A stretch of 64,000 nt of DNA from a bacterium SCSIO 12844 (GTDB lineage: Bacteria > Pseudomonadota > Gammaproteobacteria > Francisellales > Francisellaceae), in assembly GCA_024397935.1 (NCBI GenBank), contig CP073743.1, forward strand, positions 434,001 through 498,000, read 5' to 3'. A model generated the notes under the pieces. The model was given only the letters and a program-made list of their open reading frames with translations, ran no database searches and was not told the origin of the DNA. The first letter of the stretch is position 1; each line of letters begins with the position of its first letter. Position numbers and translations under genes: made by a program. Shown here in pieces: positions 1 to 8,454 of the stretch.

Positions 1-142
1 CATAAATAATGGCTTTTATTTGATTTGAATGTGGTTGAAGGCTTAATGGTGTTTGATCATTTATTAAGGGAAGTAAACTAAATACAATAACTAGGTGTGC
101 TAAGATAGAAATTAGCCAACCAATTGTATTTATTGCTTTCAT
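1..142 (-). CDS. TonB-like energy transducer, N-terminal part (cut by window edge)
   Basis: An ATG at 142-140 opens a frame that runs off the left edge of the window (47 codons visible). Residues 5-27 form one hydrophobic segment containing S-x3-H (Ser12, His16), the pattern that the TonB transmembrane helix uses to contact ExbB/ExbD; a polar stretch follows. The start lies 17 bases downstream of the stop of the TonB-dependent receptor on the same strand, so the two are probably co-transcribed and this protein may energise that receptor. The conserved C-terminal TonB domain is outside the window, so the call rests on the anchor and the context. Confidence 0.6.
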   Translation of the reverse strand, partial: MKAINTIGWLISILAHLVIVFSLLPLINDQTPLSLQPHSNQIKAIIY

Positions 143-159
143 TTATTAGCCTTCATATA

Positions 160-2142
160 TTATTTAAATCGATAGGTAATGGTTAGAGAGCCATTAATAC
201 CATTGCCTGGATAATAATTCCACTGATGATTGATATCCGTAACGTATTGATTGTATTTTTCGTTAAGCAAATTATTGATTCGTAAAGATATGATCCAAGG
301 GAGTAATTGATAGTTAATTGCAGTATTAATTAACCAATAAGCTTGAACTTTGCCATCAGCATTGGCAAAGTCACCATCGGCATATTGACTACCATGATAC
401 TGTGCTTGTAGGTACCATTGATAATGATCCAAAAATGAGAACCGACTATGAACTTCATAATTTGTATTAGGGATTCCTGGAACAGAGTTACCTTCTAAAG
501 AAGTACCATCGGCTAGCTGCCCACTTTTAAATTTTGCAACATTAAAATTAATGCTCATGCCAATTAGTAGTTTTTGATTAATGGTAATCGTGGTGATTAA
601 ATCACTACCGTATTGAAAAACTGGTGGTAAGTTAACATTGGTACCGGGAAACGGGTTAGCTGATGGTTGACTTGGATCATAAGCAATTTGATTATCAATC
701 CATAGAATATAAAGATCACCACTAAATTTAATGGGAATTAGTTGATGGTTTTTATAGATTTGTGTCAATGTGAAACCGTTGGAGGTCTGAGGCTCTAAGC
801 CAAAACCTGACTGAATTTCAGGCGTTAAATTAGATTGATCAATAAATGGTAACTGATAGTTATGCGCAAATGCAATACCACTATGTAAGTTAGGACTAAA
901 GCGATAGGTTACACCTAGATTATAAGAAAGTGGGTAATACGTTTCATTACTTGGTGGGTTTGTTGTTGCTGGCATTGTACTGTAATTAATAAAGCTGCCA
1001 TGATCATAGCTAATGCCATAGCTTATTGCTTGGGTGAATTGCCATTGATTTAATGATTCTTCAAATTGGTTGGTATTTAATAAGCTTTGTCGATAGGCAT
1101 TATTAATTGATGAGGTATTAACAAATGACTCATAACGGTAATTGATACCAGCACGTATTGAAAATGTTCTGTCTAAATTTTCATTACTAAAAAAAAGATT
1201 TAAATTTGGAGAAATTGAGATTGTTTGATAGGTTTGTTCAAAAGAACTACCCCATTGTGGGAAATAGCCTTGAGCATCTATTTGACGGTATTGTAATTGG
1301 CTTTGGAAGCTTTGTTGTTCAGTTAATTGATGTTGCCAATTACTTTGAAGGTTTAAACTACGTTCTTTATATATCTCCCAACCAGATGAAGCTTGATAAG
1401 GGTTTTGATTATATTGATCTTCAGTTAAAGCGCCTGGGAATTGACTATTTTGAGATAAATAAATCAAATTACTATTAAATTCGCCTCGATCATAGTTATG
1501 CTGATAGGTAAGCATACTTTGGGATGATTGGCTATTATCATGATTTCGATAGCCATAGCTATTATTAATAGACTGCATGATGCCTAATTGATTGTTTGAA
1601 TCAATGGTTTTAGTAAGACTTGCAGATAATTGACCATATTTTGGATAAGTCGGTGTAATACTAATTTGAGTATGTTTAATTTTAGTAACAATATTGATAA
1701 TGCCACCAAGCATGCCATCATGGTAATTTGTACTATCGCCATTGGTGTAAATATTAATATAATCAACACTATTGATTGGGATTAAATTAACCATACTGGC
1801 ACTACTATCAAATCCAGATAATGGCTGTCCATTAAGTAGTACCTGCGCTCTTAAGCCATGAATATAAAAAATAGGGTTACTACTTGTTTGGCTATAGACT
1901 TGTACCGTACTTAGTTGTTTTATAGCTTGTGTGATCGTTTTAACACCACTTGATGTAATTGTTTTATGATCAATATGAAAGTTTAAATTGGCTGTTGGTG
2001 ATATTGTAGTTTTTATTTTTTCTTGTGTGTTATCATCTTGATAGCTTGAAATACCAGGTAACTGGTAAGTTGTTTCAGCAACTAGTTGATTAGCCCAAAA
2101 GAGATAAATGCTGAAAAATAGCAGATTTATTTTTTTTCTCAT
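160..2142 (-). CDS. TonB-dependent outer-membrane receptor (BtuB-like architecture)
   Basis: 660 residues. A signal peptide covers about residues 1-22 (basic start, hydrophobic core, cleavage after VA). A plug domain lies at about 50-155 and ends with the family pattern Gly-Gly-Ile-Ile-Asn-Ile-Val. The rest alternates polar and aromatic strands as in a 22-strand barrel and ends in an aromatic C-terminal strand (TYRFK). Such receptors import a bound substrate with energy from TonB; the TonB-like gene immediately downstream supports this. The substrate (metal chelate, vitamin or sugar) cannot be read from the sequence. At 660 residues it sits at the BtuB-like short end of the family. Confidence 0.85.
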   Translation of the reverse strand: MRKKINLLFFSIYLFWANQLVAETTYQLPGISSYQDDNTQEKIKTTISPTANLNFHIDHKTITSSGVKTITQAIKQLSTVQVYSQTSSNPIFYIHGLRAQVLLNGQPLSGFDSSASMVNLIPINSVDYINIYTNGDSTNYHDGMLGGIINIVTKIKHTQISITPTYPKYGQLSASLTKTIDSNNQLGIMQSINNSYGYRNHDNSQSSQSMLTYQHNYDRGEFNSNLIYLSQNSQFPGALTEDQYNQNPYQASSGWEIYKERSLNLQSNWQHQLTEQQSFQSQLQYRQIDAQGYFPQWGSSFEQTYQTISISPNLNLFFSNENLDRTFSIRAGINYRYESFVNTSSINNAYRQSLLNTNQFEESLNQWQFTQAISYGISYDHGSFINYSTMPATTNPPSNETYYPLSYNLGVTYRFSPNLHSGIAFAHNYQLPFIDQSNLTPEIQSGFGLEPQTSNGFTLTQIYKNHQLIPIKFSGDLYILWIDNQIAYDPSQPSANPFPGTNVNLPPVFQYGSDLITTITINQKLLIGMSINFNVAKFKSGQLADGTSLEGNSVPGIPNTNYEVHSRFSFLDHYQWYLQAQYHGSQYADGDFANADGKVQAYWLINTAINYQLLPWIISLRINNLLNEKYNQYVTDINHQWNYYPGNGINGSLTITYRFK

Positions 2143-2301
2143 ATAAATAAATAAAAAGTTAGCTTAAGATGTTATTTGGAAAATAGTCGCAAGTTTAGAT
2201 AAATATGATGACAAAGGCAAGTATTAAGCTTAGGTGTTTTTTGCACATTTGATTTTGTTTGATTAAGCTTACAGTCATAAGATGGCAAATTGGAGAAAGG
2301 T

Positions 2302-3819
2302 ATGGAATTGGCCAGATTATTAAAGCGGTTTAAAAATCGCTTAAAGGCAATTTACATTTTACCAAAAGAATCAGTTTCGATGCATCGAATTTTAAATATC
2401 TCATTATTTGTATTTATTACCTTGATTATGGGGTTTTTGACGTTAGTAAACTATATGCAGTTGGATAAACAAAATGAAAAGTTATTTAATATTCAAATGG
2501 TACATGCTGCAGGTTTGGTTGATGTCTTAGTTTCTATGAATATTCAACATACATCATTACAAGCATTAGCTAAATTATTAAATACTGAACAAGCACAGAG
2601 AATTACAGATAGCGATGTTAAAGCTTATACAAAACCTCAAACGCAAGAGTTTTATAATATTTATAGCGAAGCGTTCTTTTTTCAAGTCTATAGTCTAAAG
2701 GATCATCATATATTACTTAAATCCTCTAATGCACCAGATAAGCCATTAGGTGTGCCTTATGGCTTTAGTACAGCAAAATCAAAAGATTCGATTGAATCTA
2801 GTTGGTATGTTTTTAGTATGAGAAGTCATTACCAGCCTATAAGAATTGTTATTGCAGTTAATCAGAGTTTTAAAAATCAAGTTGTGATGGAATTATTTTG
2901 GACACTGTTAAAGGAAATCTTATGGTTATATGTCATATCAGCAGTGATGCTAATGCTTTTAGTTAGAATTATTTTTGCACCATTATTTAAAATTGCTCAA
3001 GCATTAAGAAAACGTAACCCAAGAAGTATTGAACCATTAGTTGTTAAAAAAATTCCTAAAGAAGTACAGCCGTTATTAGATCAATTAAATCAATTATTTA
3101 TTAAATTCAATCAAATACTAGAGAGAGAAAGCCGTTTTGCAGGTGATGCAGCACATGAATTAAAAACTCCTTTAGCAGGTATAAAAGCACAAATTGAAGT
3201 TGCACTGAATTTAAATGATATTGATTTAATTAAGGAAAAAATGATCGTTGCACTGAAAAATATGGATCGTTATTATCATATTATTGATCAATTATTAACG
3301 CTTACTAGGCTTGAGCCAAATAAAGCTTTACAGTCAAGAGTTGAGACAATAGAAATCAATCGTTTTGCTGCAGAGTGGGTTGCTGAAATGGTACCTGTAG
3401 CAATGCAAAAATCAATAGAGTTAAGTTTAAATCGTTCGGATGAACCTGTTTATATTCTAGCAAGTCATGCTGCACTTGATGTATTATTTCGTAATCTTTT
3501 AGATAATGCCATTCGTTACACACCTGACAATGGGCAAGTTATGTTAAATATAGTTCTAGAAGATGCAAATGTGCTGATAGCAGTAATTGATAATGGTATT
3601 GGTGTCAAAGCGGAGCAATTAGAGCGTATATTTGATCGATTCTATCGTCAAACAGGTACAAAAGAGCAAGGTAGTGGACTTGGGCTATCTATTGTTAAAG
3701 AGGTTGTTAGATTGCATGATGGTTCTGTGATTGCCAAACATGTTGCTTCAGGTGGATTAGAAGTTCAAATACGCTTGCCAGTCTGTCACAATGATCATCA
3801 TGATATAAAAAAAGTATAG
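2302..3819 (+). CDS. Membrane sensor histidine kinase, QseC-like, orphan
   Basis: 505 residues from the ATG at 2302, preceded by GGAG at 2292-2295; a TTG 12 bases earlier overlaps that ribosome site and is unlikely to be the start. One transmembrane helix at about 30-50, a periplasmic sensor region of about 150 residues, a second helix at about 205-225, then HisKA with the phospho-accepting His285 in AAHELKTPL, and a HATPase domain with N box (NLLDNAIRYTP), G1 (DNGIGV) and G2 (GSGLGLSIV). The H-box neighbourhood resembles the QseC/PmrB group. No response regulator is adjacent: the neighbours are an outer-membrane receptor and an acetyltransferase. The partner must lie elsewhere, as for QseC in Francisella. 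Confidence 0.85.
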   Translation: MELARLLKRFKNRLKAIYILPKESVSMHRILNISLFVFITLIMGFLTLVNYMQLDKQNEKLFNIQMVHAAGLVDVLVSMNIQHTSLQALAKLLNTEQAQRITDSDVKAYTKPQTQEFYNIYSEAFFFQVYSLKDHHILLKSSNAPDKPLGVPYGFSTAKSKDSIESSWYVFSMRSHYQPIRIVIAVNQSFKNQVVMELFWTLLKEILWLYVISAVMLMLLVRIIFAPLFKIAQALRKRNPRSIEPLVVKKIPKEVQPLLDQLNQLFIKFNQILERESRFAGDAAHELKTPLAGIKAQIEVALNLNDIDLIKEKMIVALKNMDRYYHIIDQLLTLTRLEPNKALQSRVETIEINRFAAEWVAEMVPVAMQKSIELSLNRSDEPVYILASHAALDVLFRNLLDNAIRYTPDNGQVMLNIVLEDANVLIAVIDNGIGVKAEQLERIFDRFYRQTGTKEQGSGLGLSIVKEVVRLHDGSVIAKHVASGGLEVQIRLPVCHNDHHDIKKV

Positions 3820-3831
3820 TTAAGGGTTAAT

Positions 3832-4284
3832 ATGCAAAAAGTAGAAGGCATTCGTTGGCTTTCGTTTGATCAGTTATCATTAAATGAGCTATATAGTATA
3901 TTAAAGTTAAGGTCAGATATTTTCGTTGTTGAGCAAGTTTGTGCTTATCCGGATTTAGATAACTTAGATCAAAAATCATATCATGGATTATTATATCAAG
4001 CTGATCAGTTGACCGGTTATATTCGTATCTATCAAACAGATAGTGGACAGTGGACTTTTGGTCGTGTTGTTGTTAACCCTGCGTATCGAAAACAAAAGTT
4101 AGGTACTTATTTGGTGAAAGGGGCATTGGATAAAATAAAAGAGTTACATAAAAACGCTACAATTATCATTGGCGCACAAGCCCATTTAGAAAGTTATTAT
4201 CAACAGTTTGGATTTATTACCTTATCAGAGCCTTATGATGATTATGGCATTTTACATGTTGATATGAGACTAGAATCTAGCTAG
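3832..4284 (+). CDS. GNAT acetyltransferase, ElaA-like
   Basis: 150 residues with the ElaA pattern near the N-terminus (LRSDIFVVEQ then PDLDNLD) and the GNAT acetyl-CoA loop after VVVNPAYRKQKLGTYLV. These enzymes move an acetyl group from acetyl-CoA to an amine; the ElaA substrate is not established. It starts 12 bases after the sensor kinase stop, so it is probably co-transcribed with it. Its last bases overlap the convergent membrane-protein gene by 8 bp. The family call is firm; the function is open. Confidence 0.8.
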   Translation: MQKVEGIRWLSFDQLSLNELYSILKLRSDIFVVEQVCAYPDLDNLDQKSYHGLLYQADQLTGYIRIYQTDSGQWTFGRVVVNPAYRKQKLGTYLVKGALDKIKELHKNATIIIGAQAHLESYYQQFGFITLSEPYDDYGILHVDMRLESS

Positions 4285-4810
4285 TTTCTCTCTTTCTATA
4301 TTGGTAAATGCGCATTAAATAAAAAATAAATCGCCCAATAAAAAGCCCTGCGGTAACGCCATAAACGCTTAGCATTGTAATTGTAAAGTATAGGTTATGT
4401 ATTAAATTGGGGTTATCACCAACTTTAAAGCCAAAGTAATATTTAGATATAAAGATAATTAGTATCAAAATCAACGTTAGCCAGCTACCAGGTAATATGA
4501 TTATATATTTATTGTTTTCTTTAGTTGCCTGTGCACCAATAAAGCAAGCGATAATAAAGCCTATGATAATACCAATGACTAAGGCAATAGCATAAGCTAA
4601 TAAATTAATACCATGTAGATTGGTTTGATTAATCAATGACTCAATCGATAAGATTAAGAAAATGGCAGGAATAATAGCAAGTTTACTAATTGGTTTATGG
4701 CTTGGTTTGCTAGCTTTAATACCAATAAAGAGTAAATAAATAAATAATACATAAACCCACCAGGGTGTATAGGCTAAGGTATAGTAAATTGTAGTTATAA
4801 TATTATTCAT
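4277..4810 (-). CDS. Multi-pass inner-membrane protein, unknown function (DUF6622-like)
   Basis: 177 residues, mostly hydrophobic, with about five membrane segments: about 15-30, 45-62, 70-92, 102-122 and 138-165. The start (two Asn after Met, then TPWW near residue 16) and the short basic segment after helix 1 resemble the DUF6622 membrane family; this is recall, not a search. No catalytic motif is visible. It converges with the ElaA-like gene and overlaps its 3' end by 8 bp. Confidence 0.6.
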   Translation of the reverse strand: MNNIITTIYYTLAYTPWWVYVLFIYLLFIGIKASKPSHKPISKLAIIPAIFLILSIESLINQTNLHGINLLAYAIALVIGIIIGFIIACFIGAQATKENNKYIIILPGSWLTLILILIIFISKYYFGFKVGDNPNLIHNLYFTITMLSVYGVTAGLFIGRFIFYLMRIYQYRKRETS

Positions 4811-4972
4811 AATTAAATTAAGCTCCTTTGACTGTTATTATATTTTATTCTTTTTGAAGTCTAGCATTGCATCAAAAAATGATTAGTTAATTTTATAATA
4901 ATCAAATGGATGGTGATTATAAGCCAATTATTTGCTAGAAAGCAAAATTAAAAATTATGCTTCATGGGCTAA

Positions 4973-5563
4973 CTATTTTGTATAAGGAAATGAGATTATA
5001 TAATTAGTTGGGTTGTCTGGACATTCTTTTAATCCACACTCTAAGTATAAAGAGATGATATTCGCAATTAATAAAGCAATAAATAGTAAAAATGCAATAG
5101 ATGTAAAAGTGCGCAATAATTTGTTTTTTGGTTTGACAACTTTTTCAGAATCTTTCTTTAAGTGATACTGTCTGGGTATACTTAAAATAATTGCAATATA
5201 GATAATCGCAAGGGCAGCAAAAATAAATACCCAAGTATACATATGTAATCCTAATACAGCACTACCATAACCTTGATCGCCAGGTTCAATATGTAATAAA
5301 ATTTGTCGCATGGCAGTCATTGCAGTAATAATTGCTGCGAGAATTGATAATGCATAATGACTGGGTCGTGGTTGATAATGAATATTTAATAAAAAGCCAA
5401 AACAAATAGCTAATAAACCAAGTCGTTGGAGTAAGCACAAAGGACAAGGTAGTTCATTAAAAATAAATTGAAAATAAAAAGCAATGATTAAAACAATAAT
5501 AATACCAAGGATATCAATAATGTTAATAAGACGCAAAAATCGACTGACTTGCTGATCATTCAT
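4973..5563 (-). CDS. DsbB-family disulfide oxidoreductase, five-helix variant
   Basis: 196 residues. After helix 1 comes the DsbB motif PCPLCLLQRLG with Cys40 and Cys43, the quinone-linked pair that reoxidises a periplasmic thiol oxidase such as DsbA. A second periplasmic loop (IEPGDQGYGS at about 92-101) contains no cysteine. Instead a fifth helix (about 153-173) leads to a C-terminal tail with Cys176 and Cys181. The counted topology puts that tail in the periplasm, so it could replace the Cys104/Cys130 pair of E. coli DsbB. A 53-codon membrane protein lies 11 bases upstream on the same strand. Confidence 0.85.
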   Translation of the reverse strand: MNDQQVSRFLRLINIIDILGIIIVLIIAFYFQFIFNELPCPLCLLQRLGLLAICFGFLLNIHYQPRPSHYALSILAAIITAMTAMRQILLHIEPGDQGYGSAVLGLHMYTWVFIFAALAIIYIAIILSIPRQYHLKKDSEKVVKPKNKLLRTFTSIAFLLFIALLIANIISLYLECGLKECPDNPTNYIISFPYTK

Positions 5564-5574
5564 AATACGCTCCT

Positions 5575-5736
5575 TTATAAAGAAATGGGTAATTGATCAG
5601 TCATATGATGATAAAGTACTAAAGCATAGAGTACTAAAAAGATAATAAATAAGAAGATACCAAGCTTGCGACTAATAAACCAACTAACTAAGATTGTGAT
5701 TAAATAGAAAATAAAACTGATTAATATCCAGGGCAT
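5575..5736 (-). CDS. Small membrane protein upstream of dsbB (DUF5993-like)
   Basis: 53 codons from ATG at 5736-5734, preceded on its strand by AAGGA about 6 bases away. Two hydrophobic segments (about 3-20 and 26-42) are followed by a tail with two His and the ending TDQLPISL. The gene ends 11 bases before the dsbB-like start, so translation is probably coupled. Size, two-helix form and the His-His end resemble the DUF5993 proteins I recall beside DsbB genes; that family name is from memory. A role in disulfide formation is inference from position. Confidence 0.65.
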   Translation of the reverse strand: MPWILISFIFYLITILVSWFISRKLGIFLFIIFLVLYALVLYHHMTDQLPISL

Positions 5737-5774
5737 ATTGATTTCCTTACTTCCTACTTTTACGTTATTTAAGT

Positions 5775-5795
5775 TTCAACTAAAGTTTAGTTGAA
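5775..5795. promoter_or_regulatory. 21-bp perfect palindrome, operator-like
   Basis: TTCAACTAAA, a central G, then TTTAGTTGAA: two perfect 10-base arms. It sits 38 bases upstream of the small membrane gene (minus strand) and 123 bases upstream of the RidA-like gene (plus strand), between divergent transcription units. That is where a dimeric repressor or activator would bind. The regulator is unknown. Confidence 0.45.
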
Positions 5796-5828
5796 TAATA
5801 GTTAAAAGGTAATAAGAAAAAATTATTG

Positions 5829-5848
5829 ATATATTAATATTAATATAT
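5829..5848. repeat. 20-bp AT-only palindrome between divergent genes
   Basis: ATATATTAAT followed directly by its reverse complement ATTAATATAT. It is made only of A and T in an AT-rich spacer, so chance is a real possibility. It lies 70 bases upstream of the RidA-like start. Confidence 0.25.
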
Positions 5849-5918
5849 TTTACCAATTATAATTTAATTATTATGCTTGAATATAGCTAGTTTAAAGAAT
5901 GAATATAGAGGTGGTTAG

Positions 5919-6311
5919 ATGAAAAATTCAAAAGAAATTATCAATACAGACCAAGTAAATAATTATCAGCATTATGGTTTTAGTCAAGCAGTGGTTCAAG
6001 GTGATTATGTATTTGTAACAGGTCAAGCTGGTTTAGATGCCAATGGCAATTTAGTTGGTCACTCAATGAAAGAACAAGCATATAAAACATTTGAAAATAT
6101 GGGGATTATATTAAAAGAAGCATCACTATCATTAGAGCATATTGTTTATATGACTTGCTATATTGTATCACTTTCAAAGCATGGCCCTGACTTTTGGCAA
6201 GTACGAAAAGAAGTAATGCCTAATAGTCATTATACGAGTACATCCATTGGTATTAGCGAGTTAGTACAAGAAGGGCTTTTATTAGAAATTCAAGCGATAG
6301 CGCATCGATAA
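5919..6311 (+). CDS. RidA/YjgF family protein lacking the catalytic arginine
   Basis: 130 residues with the RidA fold pattern: FVTGQAGLD near residue 33, the central helix segment, and the closing LLLEIQAIA. RidA enzymes hydrolyse reactive enamine/imine intermediates using an Arg (Arg105 in E. coli). Here that stretch reads Tyr-Thr-Ser-Thr-Ser with no Arg, as in other Rid subfamilies with uncertain or different activity. GAGGTGG at 5909-5915 is a good ribosome site. The sugar transporter gene follows 100 bases later on the same strand, so a role with sugar or amino-sugar metabolism is possible but unproven. Confidence 0.8.
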   Translation: MKNSKEIINTDQVNNYQHYGFSQAVVQGDYVFVTGQAGLDANGNLVGHSMKEQAYKTFENMGIILKEASLSLEHIVYMTCYIVSLSKHGPDFWQVRKEVMPNSHYTSTSIGISELVQEGLLLEIQAIAHR

Positions 6312-6411
6312 TAATTGTTTCTAAAGAAAATAAATAAATTGAATCTGAAGTATAAAAGCACTAGTATTGGAATACTTAGCATAATAAACTAGTATAAATA
6401 TAATTCAGATT

Positions 6412-7638
6412 ATGAAATTTAATAGAACTTATTTTTCTTTTGGTACGATTTCAATGGCGTTTTTTATGTGGGGTTTATTAACGTCATTAAATGATATTCT
6501 AATACCACACTTAAAGGCACTTTTTACACTAAGCTATGCACAAGCAATGTTGGTTCAATTTGTTTTTTTTATGACTTATGCGATTCTATCAATTCCATTA
6601 TCACGACTTTTGCATTGGTTGGGTTATCGTTGGACAGTAGTCATTGGTTTCTTAGTTGCAGGAGTTGGTTGTCTTGGGTTTTGGCCTGCTGCAGGTTATG
6701 AAGTTTATGCTTACTTTTTAATTAGCTTATTTGTCTTGGCAGCCGGTATCGTTGTTCTACAAGTTGCTGCAAACCCTTATGTATCCTTATTGGGAAATAA
6801 AAAGAGTGCATCTGCTCGCTTAACATTTGTTCAAGGTTTAAATTCTTTAGGTACAACGATTGGACCTATTATTGGTGGTGTTTTTATTTTAGGCGCTATT
6901 GCTAAGGCTGGCAATGATATTGAAGCTACAGTTAGAGCAATTCAAATACCTTATTTAGTACTAGCAATTATTATGTTCGTGCTTTGTTTATTTTTTATGA
7001 TTTTTCCTTTGGCTAAATTAAAAAATGATGTCGAGCATGATGAAAATGAGCAATATTCAGGAGAAGAAAAACAAATTTGGAAGCATAAGCATTTAATTTA
7101 TGGATGCTTTGCAATTTTTGCTTATGTCGGTGCAGAAGTTACCATTGGTAGTTTTTTGGTTAATTACTTTGGTAGTGAGCATATATTAAAGTTAGTGCCT
7201 GAAGAGGCAGCGAAATATGTTGCATTTTATTGGGGCGGTGCAATGATTGGTCGACTATTAGGATCTATCGTTTTGACAAAAGTGCATCCACCTAAAGCCG
7301 TTTGCTTTAATGCCGTTATTGCAATTATCTTAGTTGCTATTTCAATTTTATCTTATAGTCATATTGCCATGTGGGCAATTTTAGCAGTTGGCTTATTTAA
7401 TTCAATTTTATTCCCAACTATCTTTAGTTTAGGTGTCAGAGAGCTAGGTTCAAAAACCTCTTTAGGTTCAGGGCTATTATGTGTTTCAATTGTCGGAGGT
7501 GCGATAATACCATTAGTTCAAGGTATACTTGCAGATCATATTGGCTTAACCTTATCTTTTATTGTGCCTATTATTTGCTATTTATATATCTTCTTTTTTG
7601 GCTTTTATGGCTATGATGCCAAAGTTAGAATTGAATAA
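6412..7638 (+). CDS. MFS sugar transporter, FucP/GluP-like
   Basis: 408 residues and 12 predicted helices. Helix 1 carries FFMWGLLTSLND, the signature of the fucose/glucose-galactose:H+ symporter group (FucP has a closely similar string with the conserved Asp). LQVAANPYVSLLG and GLNSLGTTIGP are further hallmarks of that group. It probably imports a hexose with protons. The exact sugar is not readable. It follows the RidA-like gene and converges on rsmG, with only 9 bases between stop codons. Confidence 0.85.
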   Translation: MKFNRTYFSFGTISMAFFMWGLLTSLNDILIPHLKALFTLSYAQAMLVQFVFFMTYAILSIPLSRLLHWLGYRWTVVIGFLVAGVGCLGFWPAAGYEVYAYFLISLFVLAAGIVVLQVAANPYVSLLGNKKSASARLTFVQGLNSLGTTIGPIIGGVFILGAIAKAGNDIEATVRAIQIPYLVLAIIMFVLCLFFMIFPLAKLKNDVEHDENEQYSGEEKQIWKHKHLIYGCFAIFAYVGAEVTIGSFLVNYFGSEHILKLVPEEAAKYVAFYWGGAMIGRLLGSIVLTKVHPPKAVCFNAVIAIILVAISILSYSHIAMWAILAVGLFNSILFPTIFSLGVRELGSKTSLGSGLLCVSIVGGAIIPLVQGILADHIGLTLSFIVPIICYLYIFFFGFYGYDAKVRIE

Positions 7639-7647
7639 GCCTTTATT

Positions 7648-8259
7648 TTATGTTTTTTTAATGATTAATAAGTGACGATGTGCATTAATTTTAGGTACAT
7701 TTAATGGTATTGTTTGAATATCAAATCTAGCTTTTTGATCAAGTAGTTTAATTTCATCAATTGGATTAGTTCCTTTCATAGCCAAATATTCGCCATCAAA
7801 TTTTAATAAATGTTGGCATAGTGTTACCATTTGAGTAAGTGAGCTAAAGGCACGAGAGATAACATAATCAAAGCATTCATTGGGTTGATAATCTTCAACT
7901 CGAGTATGTATGACATCAACATTATCTAACTTAAGTTCGAGCATTACTTGACGCTGAAAACGTGATTTCTTAATATTACTATCAAGTAAGGTTATGTGTT
8001 TTTCAGGAAATAAAATTGCAAGTGGAATACCAGGTAAACCAGCGCCACTACCAACATCGATGATTTGCTTTTTTGTAACATAGGGTGCAATAGATAAGCT
8101 ATCATATAAATGATGAGAGTACATTGAAGATTTTTCTCTAATTGCAGATAAATTATAGGCTTTATTCCATTTAAATAAAAGTTCAATGTATTGTTCAAAT
8201 CGTTCTAACTGTTGATCTGTAACGGATATATTAAGTAATTTGAGTGTTTTTTCAAGCAT
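7648..8259 (-). CDS. rsmG: 16S rRNA (guanine-527 N7) methyltransferase RsmG
   Basis: 203 residues, the usual length. WNKAYNLSAIRE at 31-42 and the SAM-binding loop DVGSGAGLPGIPLAI at 68-82 are diagnostic, and YVISRAFSSL follows in the catalytic half. The enzyme methylates G527 in the decoding region of 16S rRNA; its loss gives low-level streptomycin resistance in many bacteria. It is not next to mnmG here, unlike the common gidA-gidB order. Confidence 0.95.
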   Translation of the reverse strand: MLEKTLKLLNISVTDQQLERFEQYIELLFKWNKAYNLSAIREKSSMYSHHLYDSLSIAPYVTKKQIIDVGSGAGLPGIPLAILFPEKHITLLDSNIKKSRFQRQVMLELKLDNVDVIHTRVEDYQPNECFDYVISRAFSSLTQMVTLCQHLLKFDGEYLAMKGTNPIDEIKLLDQKARFDIQTIPLNVPKINAHRHLLIIKKT

Positions 8260-8454
8260 TTAAACGAGTGCCTAAATAGGTTGATATTAGTGATTGTCTT
8301 GGATTATAAGCTAACTGGAAGAAATGTAAATATACAGGTCAACTAAGCCGTTTTAAATATCAAAATTTGTAATATTTAAATTTCAGGTATTCATAGCAAA
8401 ATTGATTAACCAAGCATATAATTAACGTAGTATTTATTCTAAATTTTTGAGATT

